Source: Melieria omissa
Taxonomy: Eukaryota; Arthropoda; Insecta; Diptera; Ulidiidae
Assembly: GCA_963971225.1 (NCBI GenBank)
Contig: OZ020267.1
Location: forward strand, 111,556,163 to 111,620,162
Length of the DNA: 64,000 nucleotides
Direction of reading: 5' to 3'
Positions 31,921 through 41,899 of the stretch are shown here, piece after piece. Position numbers and translations under genes: made by a program. The notes beneath the pieces are model-generated. The model was not told the DNA's origin, did no database searches, and saw only the letters and a program-made list of their open reading frames with translations. Every line of letters starts with the position of its first letter. Position 1 is the first letter of the stretch.

Positions 31921-33603
31921 ATTTCCCGTTACTCATTGCACAGACTATAAAATCACCTGCTGTCCACCAATTGCTGTTTCACCTGTATTGATATGTGGTC
32001 GTTGCTGTTGTTGTATGTTTGTGTCGCTGAAAGCAAATGCCAATGTGTCTATTTGTACGTGTGGCTATGCGTGCGTGTGTGTGTGTGTGTGATATGCTGA
32101 CAAAGCAAAAACCCAACAAGGCACACACACACACCCACAGATGTTTGCACATATGAGGCCCGAAAAAAGGCCAACAAGGCCACGTCACAAGTGTAAATCT
32201 GGGTCGCGAACACAAACAAGCAGACGCACCTCGACGCATTCACCACACACACACAAACATGCACACAGACATACCTACACACACGCTCTGCAATTACAGA
32301 GCAAGCGATTTTCCGTCAATAATGTTTTCGTGTTTTAGCTGCAACGTGCGCTGCCATGTTTGAATGTTTGTATATATGGGTTTACAAATAGGTGCGTGTC
32401 TCAGTGTGGGTGTGTGTGTATGTGTGCGTGTACGCCTTTGTGCCACGCATAACCTCCGCAGCCAAAATTTCGTTACATGTCAAAATTGACACACGAGCAC
32501 TCAAAGACCACACAGCAAAGCTGATAGGGTCGATGTGGTTGTTGTTGTTGTTGCGGTTATTACATTTGCCATGGCTTGTGTATTGGCAATATGGTTGCTG
32601 TTGTTTTGCATTAATGTTGTTGTTGTTGTTATTAGTTATTGCCACTAGCAGTTTTGTGATTCTTTTATGGTAAAAGCCTTTGTCTGTGTGTGTGTGTGTG
32701 TGGTCAGCTAGTGATCCTACATTGTTTCCAACGCAGCTATGACCCTAACCTTGCAATCTGATGACCCTGTCACAATGTTTCTCATACTAAAGTTGCCAGT
32801 AATAAGACTAAAATTTGGCATAAGTATACAAAAATTTCGACTAAATCCAAAGTAGGGTCCAGTTTAGATTGCAGGAACGGTCTTAAAATCCAGTCTTAAA
32901 ATCCTAAATCATACTTTTCTTATTATAAAAAAACAACTAAAATTTCAAACGCTGTTAATTCCATTCGACTCTCTGTATTCTGACTCAATATGGGACCATA
33001 AAATTTGACCTTCCAGCAATGATATGAAGGCATTGAAAACAATATTTTGTAACAATACAACACAATAATATTGTATAGACTTATTGATATTAATATCAAC
33101 AACAAAAGCAACAACAAATTGCTGCTATTGTTTAGCAAACAAAACCAATGCTCACGGGCTGCCCGAACAATATGCAAAACATTGCTTTATTGATGCCAGC
33201 AGAAAAGTTAGGTCAAGGATAGCAAAGTCGAGGACTTACACACACACACAAACACAGCCATGCACCCATCTAAATGCAGCCAGTAGATTGCTACGACTAC
33301 ATTAATACGCATTTACATAATTCATTACGAATTTTCCCTCTTCCCAATACGAGCCACACCTATGAGCCAACGGCCCCGAAGCCATACATTCTGCCTGTCA
33401 GCAAGCCCTGCATGCAGCTGCATATCTTTACGCTCCACGTGCAATATGCAACAAGCAACAATGCAATAATGTTGACACATGCGAAATGCATTTCATTTGA
33501 AAGCACAACACTGCTGTCTACTGAATGGTTGAAAGGTGAAGCAGGCAAACCAGGCAGGCAGACTGAGAGGCATAGCCTGCATTTGTGTGCCCTTATATGT
33601 GTC

Positions 33604-33608
<5 letters not shown>
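31921..33608. other. Non-coding stretch with CA/TG and TTG microsatellites
   Basis: TG/CA runs near 32075, 32120, 32245, 32410, 32685 and 33240, and TTG repeats at 32538-32553 and 32615-32630. The Leu-rich open frame 32392-32673 is the TTG repeat. Its possible donor (GTAAAA at 32669) leaves the wrong phase for receptor exon 2. Confidence 0.4.

Positions 33609-33691
<83 letters not shown>
33609..33691. repeat. Long uninterrupted (TG)n microsatellite
   Basis: About 82 bp of pure TG dinucleotide, the longest in the window. Open frames across it (Cys-Val or Thr-His) are artefacts. Confidence 0.95.
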
Positions 33692-33694
<3 letters not shown>

Positions 33695-33955
33695 ATGGGC
33701 GCAGACATGACAGAACAGTTGACAGCAGTCAGTCAGTGTCAGTTGACGCTATTCGTCTGACTGATGTGACATTGGTACAAGTTGAAATCAAACTTGAATG
33801 CGTTAATATTGGTGTGAAAACTTTAGATAAATCTTCAAAATGTATTTGCAAAGTTTATTGTTAAATTTCAAATTATGCTTTTCATCTACCAAATGAGCAA
33901 ATCAGCAATGTTCTGATGCCTTTGCGGGCAAAGTAAATCGGCAGACAAACTTATA

Positions 33956-34268
33956 AGAAGGACGAAAGCAAGAAGACGTTTATGCGATTTGTTCGCTTTT
34001 CTCAGGCCTTTTGCTTTCACAGAACATAATTTCTATTTTCAATATTTTTCAACAAGCATTTTAAACATTTTGAAGAGTTTTACTACGGTTGAATGTTCAA
34101 TGTCCACAACTTGAAGAAGGGCGAAAGCAAGAAGACGTCTATGAGACTCGTTCGCTTTTCTTAGGCCTTTTGCTTTCACAGAACATATTCTTTTTCACTA
34201 TTTTTCAACAAGAATTTTAAACATTTTGAAGAGTTGTACTACGATTCAATGTTCAATGTCCACAACTT
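33956..34268. repeat. Tandem duplication, two ~156 bp units
   Basis: CGAAAGCAAGAAGACGT, GGCCTTTTGCTTTCACAGAA, AACATTTTGAAGAGTT and CAATGTCCACAACTTG occur in order at about 33963-34112 and again at 34120-34268, with a few differences. Confidence 0.88.
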
Positions 34269-34269
34269 G

Positions 34270-36066
34270 ACTAAAATTTGCATTATTTTTATTCTTCTTG
34301 CCATCTTAAATACTGCACAAACACCTCATTTGAAAGGCCAAAGCAGTCAGTTATGAACGTTTTCTGTATTTCGCTCTCTCTAGCTTTTACACACACACAC
34401 ACACATACACTGACGCACATTAGCCATCGCCCGGCCACTGATGTAATAACCATTAATGTAGCAAAATCAAGTTACTCATTTTGCCAATATTTGCACTTCA
34501 AATGTCCCTTGACACTTCGCACCCTTTCCGCACGCCCCTCTCTCTCACCCATCAAACACCAATTCGCGCTGACCTCGTCGCGCCACACGCTGTCGCCGCA
34601 CAACACTTTTTTTCCACTCTCAGCAACGTCAACCTGGTCAAAGAGCACAGCAGTCCCCGCTTGCTCGCTGGATTCGCTGTGCAGTTGGCAATGCTAATGA
34701 TTGGCATAATTGCGTGCAAACAACGCGCCAACACTGTCACAAATTGAGTTGTCACAAAGCCCGTCACCGCTGTGCCGCTGTCTCCTGTCCAACCTGCTCC
34801 AGTCGACATCATTGCGCTGCCAACTCAATTTTTTGGCCTGTCCAAAGTACTTAAATATTTGCGCACGGCACTGCACACACTTGAGCCGCGAACTTAGCAC
34901 CACGGCAACAACAAAGACATAGCAAAGTTGCATAAAAACGTTCTTGGACTTTGCTTCGACTTGACACTTGACGCAATTGTCGTTAACAGTCAGCAGCTAA
35001 AAGTTGTTTTTCACTTCACACTTTTACACTTTGAAGTCATTGTGAGAGTGGGTGTTGTTTTTGTTCTTACTTTGATTTAATATTTGTCTACTTCTGTTGT
35101 TAATTTACATTAAAGTAATATTTTTTTTGCTCTTCTAATTTGTTGCCTTCTTTGCTTTGGCTCTGCTTTTCTGCAACCAAAAGTGTAGTTGTTGTAGCTA
35201 AAGCACATCAGGAAGCACATTATGACGCTCACGCGCGCAATATTAGAATTAATGCTTGGCTGTCAAAATCATAATTCAACTTGACAGCTGCGTTGAGTTG
35301 AGCTGCGTTGCGTTGCGTTACGTTACGCTCGGCATTTTGCCGTTTGCTGTTTGCTCAACATTTGCGTAACGGGTTATGTGTTTTTTTGTTTGTTTTTTTT
35401 TATTACTTTGGTTGCTGTTGTTAAAAAGAGTGGTTTTGTTTTTGTAATTGCTCATTTACTTTCGCGCATATATAAATCATTTTCTACCGATTTTTGTGTA
35501 CTTTGCTCGTTTGCATTGCTTACATTCGGAATGCAATAACTTTTGGCTGGAATTTGTGAAATATTTTCAGCTCGTATACAGTGTTGCCACAGTGTTGGTT
35601 TACCATTGTGACAATGGTTAAAGTATTGGAAATTTAATGATAAATTTTTTAAAAGCTAGATAATTGAGGTCAACTAACATATAGTAAATAATGAATAATG
35701 AATATTAAATCAAAACAGGAAATAGAATGATAACTAATAAATAAAATATAATAACTTATAAATAAAACAAATATAACAATAAATAAATAAATAATAAAAG
35801 CTAATACTAAAGATTAAATAAATTAAATTATAAATAATAAATAACACATAATAAGAAATAAGTAATAAATAATAAATAGTAATAAAAATAAAAATGAAAA
35901 AATTAACAATAGGAAAATAAAAACTTACATATAATGAATGCACAATAATTAATACAAAATAATAAATGATAGAAAATAAATAATAAATCAATTTGTAAGA
36001 TAATTAAAAAGAGTTAATAATAAATATTACATTTAATTTCATTTTATTTACTTAGAATAAATACAT
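34270..36066. other. Non-coding stretch; AT-rich from 35640
   Basis: 34270-35600 is of mixed composition with no supported exon. 35640-36050 is low-complexity AATAAATA sequence. Confidence 0.4.
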
Positions 36067-36067
36067 T

Positions 36068-36754
36068 AAGAGCCTGATTCTGTGTATTCTTGACAAATTT
36101 TTTATCAAGGTATTTTGTCAGGATTTTTATCAAGCAAACGCTTTGTTGGCATTCTGATGCAACATTGATAAAGTAAAAAGCTCATTTAATTCAACATAAG
36201 GTGAATATGCGATAGCTGCCAAATTGTCAAAAAATAAGACAAATAAAAAATTGTCGAAAGTAATTTTGAAATTATTTTGAAATTTGTATTAAAAATGATT
36301 ACAATTTTGTGAAACAGATGGTTGGATCATAGGCAAATTACAGTTTTTACAAACGCATTTCTGGTAGGATCCATGTCCAAAAAAATGCAATGCCGCCAGA
36401 ATGCGTATGGGCAAAGATAGCCCAATTAATCGATGCCACAAGGATCGAGTCAGCTGGAAATTCTTGATGAATTCTTCTTCGCTCATCGGAGGCAAATTAT
36501 TTGTTTTCTTCTGCTACTGGTTTCTTCTCTTATATCCTCCTCAACCGCTAAAAGTGTTAACATGCACAATTCTTCCATATTCAGTGGGCAAAATTTCAAT
36601 TTGTATGCTGTTATCAATAGCATTCACACTTTTGACAATTTATCAAGAAAAGAGCTTTCATTTTGAGGAATAGAATACCAATTCTTGACAAATAGTAAAA
36701 ACTTGACAAATAGTCAATATAGTGAATTTTTCAAGTGTATAGAATTGGGCTAAG
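36068..36754 (-). mobile_element. PIF/Harbinger deletion derivative
   Basis: The left end AGCCTGATTCTGTGTATTCT and the complement of the right end, AGCCCAATTCTATACACTTG, are imperfect inverted repeats, each continuing into a TTGA(C/A)AAATT word. The flanking trinucleotide can be read as TAA or AAG on both sides, compatible with the 3 bp TWA duplication of this superfamily, though the exact edge is ambiguous. Inside is a transposase fragment (36289-36495). At ~680 bp it is far shorter than autonomous members. Confidence 0.65.
36289..36486 (-). pseudogene. Harbinger-type transposase, N-terminal fragment
   Basis: About 65 residues starting at MSEEEFIKNF and including RILAALHFFGHGSYQKC and a LPMIQPSVSQNC ending. 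This is the pattern that precedes the DDE nuclease core in PIF/Harbinger transposases and in HARBI1 proteins. The frame stops at 36289 and the catalytic part is absent. Product non-functional. Confidence 0.65.
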
Positions 36755-36864
36755 AATTGTAGTAAGATCGAGTCTTTTAATAACACCTCAATCAGTATTA
36801 AATTTCTTTAACTAGAATTAAAATTAAACAATCACCATTACAAAACTAAATAATAAACAGAAGC

Positions 36865-36954
36865 TTAACCCTTTCCGACACGAAAATAAACCGGGCTGTA
36901 TGAATTGTATGGGCTGCAATCCAATATATTGGACATTGTGACTGAAAGGGTTAA
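36865..36954. mobile_element. Micro-MITE, 82 bp, TTAA-flanked
   Basis: TTAA CCCTTTCCGAC on the left and GACTGAAAGGG... as GACTGAAAGGG TTAA on the right: an 11 bp inverted repeat with two mismatches, bounded by TTAA. The centre contains the palindrome CCAATATATTGG. The terminal CCCTTTC is shared with the larger element at 29126. Confidence 0.6.
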
Positions 36955-37402
36955 AATACATAATATAAATATTATAAATAAAAGAAAATATAATAAGACA
37001 TAAAAAAGGAAAAAGATAAAAAAGTAATGAAGGAGAAAAAGTAGAGATATAATGGGAATAAAGAAGAAGAAGAAGATGCGCCCTGCAATCATCATTGATC
37101 CTCTGGCATCAGAATGCAATGAAATACTCATAGAGTTTAGTCCTATAGTTGTTTCTGTTTTGCCCCGCTCTTATAGCTTCAGGAACTGAGTTCCTGACTC
37201 TGACGGCGTTGATAAAAAAAGTCGTCATGTCATTGTGAGCTTTTCGTACACCACATCAGAGTAGGCAATAAGGGACACAATTAGTTGTATAACTAATTTG
37301 CGCCTGGTTTCCAAGGGTGTTGATGAAGCTGAAAATCTCAATTTACGCAGCGTAGCATTATACCTTTCTCACGACTCCATTAATATGGTCACAGCAACTA
37401 AG

Positions 37403-38191
37403 TTAGTTAGAGTTAACAATAAATCCTAAGTTCTTAATTTTGTCCGTAAAAGTAAGCACACTCGAGCCTAAATACAACTTAGGGATGTTTTCAACGTATA
37501 TTGCACTATGACAAATCGGTAAGACATAGGACTTAGACGCATTTAAGCACAAGTGATTGGCAGCTGCCCCCACAGAAATTGCAGACAAATCACTGTTCAT
37601 TTTGAAACATAAATCCTCAACGAGACCAATACGACTAGACAGATACATTTGTATATCATCAGCATATGCATGGACATTTACATACTGACACACAGAAAAA
37701 ACATCATTAACAAAAAGACTAAACAGAAGTGTACCAAGGACAGATCCTTGTGGAACACCAGTACATACCAATCGGGCCTGAAACATTGAATTGTTGAACA
37801 CAACTTTTTGCGTCCGTCCCTCAAGATAGCTTGCTATAAGCTTCGCCGAGCTATCATTGAAACCAAAGTAACTTACTAGTTTAGCACATAAGAGATTATG
37901 GTCTACCGAGTCAAAAGCTTTGGAGAAGTCGAGTAAGCAAAGAATTGTTAAGTCATCATTATCAAACTTAATTCTAATGTTGTCAAGTAGTTTTACCATG
38001 GCAGTGGAGCAGCTGTGTTTAGGTCGAAAGCCAGATTGTAGAGGGGAGAGAAGGTTGTGCTTTTGCAAGAATGCATAAATTTGCGTCGCCATCAAATTTT
38101 CGCACACCTTGGAGAATGCTGGCAGTATACTTACAGTCACTGTAGTCGCCAGGTCAGGAGGCATTTGACTTTTTTGCAACCGGCAGGACAA
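37403..38191 (-). pseudogene. Reverse transcriptase pseudogene of the 37-39 kb element
   Basis: An open stretch of 262 codons with the canonical blocks LLSPLQSGFRPKHSC, CLLDFSKAFDSVDHNLLC (first catalytic Asp), GVPQGSVLGTLLFSLF and HAYADDIQMYLSS (catalytic YADD intact). It is preceded, after a frameshift, by SNAVGEDGISLKFVKLI (38218-38409 frame) and by the joining stretch SVWKKAVVLPVAKKSNAS near 38200-38160. It terminates prematurely at GFIVNSN. No intact start, so non-functional. Confidence 0.8.
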
Positions 38192-38847
38192 CCGCTTTTT
38201 TCCACACTGAGGGGAAGCTAGAACTTGTGAAGCAATGATTTATTATGTGGGGGGCCAATTATAAACTGAGCAATAAGCTTGACAAATTTTAAGGAGATTC
38301 CATCCTCACCCACCGCGTTTGATTTAATATCTATTATAGATTTGAACACATCAGCCTCACAAACTGACACGAATTGGAATTTCCCTTTAACACGATCACA
38401 GGACGGCAAATGTTGTGGCAGAAGAGTAGAACTTAGTTCATTACTGGCACTAATTAAGAAATCGTTTTACTCATTAGGATCCAACTCACACCCAGAGTTC
38501 TCCTTGCCATGGACCTTTAAATTTTTTAAATTTTGCCATAGTTTCCTAGACGGAAGAGAAGGATCCAATGACAGTCGTTGCAGCATTGCGGGCAGCTTTA
38601 TAGCTAGACCAAGAGACATCAGACCTTGTTTTTCGCCACTTTGTGCAGAACTTATTGCACTTGTTAATAGCTGAGCGAACTTTTGTGTTGAACCAGGGAT
38701 ATGAACTATTCACAGCATTGACGGTACAAAGAGGAACATGTACATATATCAAACAGCATAGACAAATTGTAATTAATGAAATCAAGTTTTTTATCAACAG
38801 TGTCAAGAAACCAACATTGGTTCCAATTTACACTACACAAGTCAGAC

Positions 38848-38913
38848 ATCAAAGAACTGACATTCAACAATTTAAAGTAAATCAAAGAACTGACATTCAA
38901 CAATTTAAAGTCA
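38848..38913. repeat. 33 bp tandem duplication inside the retrotransposon relic
   Basis: ATCAAAGAACTGACATTCAA plus 13 more bases occurs at 38848-38880 and again at 38881-38913. It adds 11 codons in frame to the endonuclease remnant. Confidence 0.9.
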
Positions 38914-39037
38914 CGGTAAACAAAAGTAACATTAAGATCAGAACAATTCATCACAACATCTAAAGTACAAAATATTAAGTCATAATAATATCCATGTCCA
39001 TTAAAACAGCAATCAAGTTAAAACTACTAACAAAAAA

Positions 39038-39063
39038 TGTTTTTTTTCTTTCCCTTTTTGCAG
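39038..39063 (+). promoter_or_regulatory. 3' splice acceptor of nAChRalpha6 exon 2
   Basis: A strong polypyrimidine tract TGTTTTTTTTCTTTCCCTTT ending TTTGCAG lies directly before the exon. The upstream retrotransposon relic stops before it, leaving the splice signals intact. Confidence 0.88.
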
Positions 39064-39203
39064 AGAGCTGCCAAGGACCACACGAAAAACGCTTACTTAA
39101 CCACCTCCTTTCCACCTATAACACACTGGAGCGACCAGTTGCCAATGAATCGGAGCCGCTCGAAGTGAAATTTGGATTAACGCTGCAACAAATCATTGAT
39201 GTG
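39064..39203 (+). CDS. Nicotinic acetylcholine receptor alpha6, exon 2
   Basis: A 140 bp coding exon encoding the start of the mature extracellular ligand-binding domain: ESCQGPHEKRLLNHLL, STYNTLERPVANESEPL, EVKFGLTLQQIIDV. The HEKRLLN N-terminal helix and the FGLTLQQIIDV strand identify an insect alpha5/6/7-group subunit; the exact wording matches what I know of fly alpha6 best. The product is a plasma-membrane subunit of acetylcholine-gated cation channels in neurons and is the known target of spinosyn insecticides. Acceptor CAG at 39061-39063; donor GTGAGT at 39204. It enters in phase 1 (first base of the Glu codon comes from exon 1) and leaves in phase 0. The 140 bp length equals exon 2 of vertebrate alpha7. 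An NES sequon is present. Exon 1 with the signal peptide was not found in the window. Confidence 0.92.
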
Positions 39204-39576
39204 GTGAGTTTCTGATAATCCAAAACTTGCAATAACAAACTCCCAAAACTCATAACTACGAAAAACTTATCTACCTTTCGACAACATTCAATAAAATCAC
39301 ATTTTTTGTTAAAAAAAAATCGAATTAAAATCTAAAATTCAACGCATTATTCGAAGCGCATAACAAACGAAGCACAAAAGATCAGCCATAAAAATCATAA
39401 AATCTAACAATTTCTATATAAAAGCAAAGAAAATTCTTCAAAAAGCATAAAAAAAGAAACGAACAAAACTGGAACAAAACCATCAACTAAATACGAAATA
39501 TAATTAAATGAACTGACGAAATTTTTCAAATGCGCAATGAATAAATGAAATTAATCACAGCAAATGTTTTTTGTAG
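39204..39576 (+). other. nAChRalpha6 intron 2 (373 bp)
   Basis: GT...AG intron: donor GTGAGT at 39204, acceptor TTTTTTGTAG ending 39576. AT-rich, with no element recognised in it. Confidence 0.88.
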
Positions 39577-39621
39577 GACGAAAAGAATCAGATACTGACC
39601 ACAAATGCGTGGTTGAATTTG
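39577..39621 (+). CDS. Nicotinic acetylcholine receptor alpha6, exon 3 (one of two alternative forms)
   Basis: A 45 bp exon encoding DEKNQILTTNAWLNL, flanked by TTGTAG and GTAAGT. It is phase 0 at both ends, so it joins exon 2 cleanly (…IIDV|DEKNQ…). The 45 bp length and DEKNQ-L-TN-WL pattern are conserved in exon 3 of animal alpha7-like receptors. Fly alpha6 genes are known to use two mutually exclusive versions of this exon. This looks like one of them, and no second version was seen downstream in the window. The segment contributes to the extracellular domain near the subunit interface. Together with exon 2 it fixes the gene on the + strand. Confidence 0.92.
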
Positions 39622-41890
39622 GTAAGTGACATGTACCCGTCTATAATAATTTGTTTGTGTTCTTTTTTGTTGTTCACATAATGTCATTTAAGAAAAATGC
39701 AAACAACAATAACAATAAGTAATAATAATTAAAGAAAATCGCGCATATTGAAAGCAAATGAAACGAATTGAAAAAATGAAGAGCGACCCTGATTTTATTT
39801 CTACTTACATATCTGATTTCTAACTACTGGAAATTTTTCATTTTGAACTCGTTTAGTGTGTTTTGAGTTGGAAAATCATTTATTATCTTATTGTGAATTT
39901 TAACAAATACAGATTTCTACTCGTTTGATTGATACATACATACATACTATCTCGTAAATGTTTCGATGTGATTGGATATATAACTATAACTAAATACGTT
40001 ATCTACATATATAATGAACGTTGTTTGTGGAACGAATTTCAATTTCAATGTGTTAGTTGACATTTTTAAAAATTAATAAAAAAATTACAACTAAAGCAAA
40101 TCTAACTAAAATGGAAATCTAAACACAATTTTGCAGTTAAATTTTTTTTATTTCAATATATTTTTGGAAGTTTGGTCATTTGAATATTTTTGAAAATATT
40201 ACATTATATGAAACTTGATTTATTTTATTGAAAGTTATTGAGTTAAATTTTTTTTTAATTTTTTTATGAAATTTTTTTAATTTTTTTATGATCATTATTA
40301 TTAATTTTTATGCCATTACCAATGTATTTTTAATTAAATATTATTAGAAAAATTTTGGTTAAAAAATTGCATACTAAAACAGTGAACTTTTGGATTTTTT
40401 TTTAAGTAAAGCAGACATTTTCTGACTTTCATGTCGAGTGACCGCTGGGAATCCTTTTCGTTGACCACAAATCAAGATATAACTAAGTCTTCAATTATTT
40501 TTCATATTCATAAAAGGGTTTTTTATTTACTTTAAATTGCAATTTTGAAACACTGCCCATAAAATGAAGCATAGATCATAATTGTCCAAGAAAAACTAAA
40601 GGCAACTCAAAGCATAAACTCATAAATCACCCAAGCAAATGGCAAAAGAAATAAATTTAGTATTTGACAGAAAAGCAACAGCAATTTGCATGCACAGCCA
40701 TGAAACGCACAAACAACAAAACGAAACGAAACGCACAAAAAATAAACCAAAGCTTACTGGCGGCCAAGCCAACTGTGGCCCAAAGCCACGCAAACATGGA
40801 CAACGTTGCCAATATTTCGGCCACCGTCCTCGCACCACTGCACCGACAACTGAACTCAATATAGAAGAAGCTGAAAATTTCATTTTGGCGCCATTCTTTG
40901 CCAAATTTTCTATTCATATTTGGATAGTTCAATTGTTGTTGTTGGTATTGTTACCACAGTCAAAGCAATATTCGCGAGAACACAGCTGCGATCATATTAG
41001 AAAAAGGTGCAAAAAACAGAGCACAACAATTTCTGACTAGCAAAATATTAAAAGCACCAACGTTGGTTGTTGAAACTAGAGAAAGGGGCGGGCAGGTAGC
41101 CAGAGGACAGTCAGTTGGAATGAGGGCGAACGAACAATGGCTCAGGTCAGTGAAACGAATGAAACCGATATGAAAAATATGATTTCAGGTTGATTTGTTT
41201 TTCGGCCGCATTGTTTGTGTTCAGCTGCTATATTTGTTGTTGTTGTTGTTGATGCTGCTGTGGTGCTAAATTGAATGGCCATAAATTTGCAAATGGCCAC
41301 AATAGCATAACAACATAAAATCGCAATAAAACAAAGGGAAAACGCACAAAATGACCGACAAAAAAAAAGATCGAGACTGGCCGCGCACAAAAACGCTCAA
41401 AATGAAATGAAATGGCGCATAGTTTGGCACTAATTGAAATTATGACGAAGGTTGCTGCATCCCCTTTAGGTCAGCCGGATGAGGTCATTTGTGATGAATC
41501 CGGCAAATCTGCGTAGAAGCATAGCTGCATTTGTTGTTATTTTTTGCGCGAGGCAAATGTTGATGCCATTGTTTTGCCATTAGGCTGATGAAAGAATTTC
41601 AACGGAATTGTTATGCAAATGGACACAGAAAATAAAGACGTTGGTGTGCCGAAAGTGTGGCACATTTTGCAGTAATCATAATATTTTGGCTTTTATGACA
41701 AAAGTTTTAAGATCGAAAGTTTATTTTTCAAAGAAATCTTTTATTAAACAATTTTGAATTCTTTGTGAGCGGGGAGTTTCATGCCAAACTCTTAAAAAAG
41801 ATGCGTTTTCTCATAGAAAGAAAGAAGTTGAAGAAGAAGTTGTCACATAGAAAACCACTCAAAAAGTTCAGCTGTTTAAAACAAATTTTT
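39622..41890 (+). other. Start of nAChRalpha6 intron 3 (continues past the window)
   Basis: Donor GTAAGT at 39622. The sequence contains AT-rich runs (40140-40400), TTG repeats near 41233-41250 and no exon. An open frame at 40639-41040 lacks recognisable domains and begins in ordinary intronic context; I do not call it. Confidence 0.6.
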
Positions 41891-41899
41891 TATTCCGCA

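Larger units (their letters stand above)
37040..38975 (-). mobile_element. Jockey/CR1-like non-LTR retrotransposon relic beside exon 2
   Basis: Read on the minus strand from about 38975 to 37040, antisense to the receptor gene. In order: endonuclease end (DVVMNCSDLNVTFVYRDF, then the SSYPWF and KVRSAINK linker), reverse transcriptase (38409-37403), and the conserved C-terminus FFINAVRVRNSVPEAIRA near 37225-37170, ending at TGA about 37122. Frameshifts near 38250 and 38540 and a stop at 37403 break it. A 33 bp in-frame tandem duplication lies in the endonuclease part. The 5' end is truncated less than 100 bp upstream of receptor exon 2. Different from the 24.5 kb relic in sequence; clade is approximate. 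Confidence 0.75.

Noticed and set aside
32532..32673. ATG followed by a Leu-rich stretch, considered as signal-peptide exon 1
   Set aside because: The Leu run is TTG microsatellite, and the possible donor at 32669 leaves two bases, not the one base needed by exon 2.
33274..33864. 196-codon + strand open frame
   Set aside because: Its middle is a (Cys-Val)n run from the TG microsatellite, and the flanks resemble nothing known.
40639..41040. 133-codon open frame just after the receptor exons
   Set aside because: No resemblance to the next receptor exon or any known domain; overlapped by long frames on the other strand.
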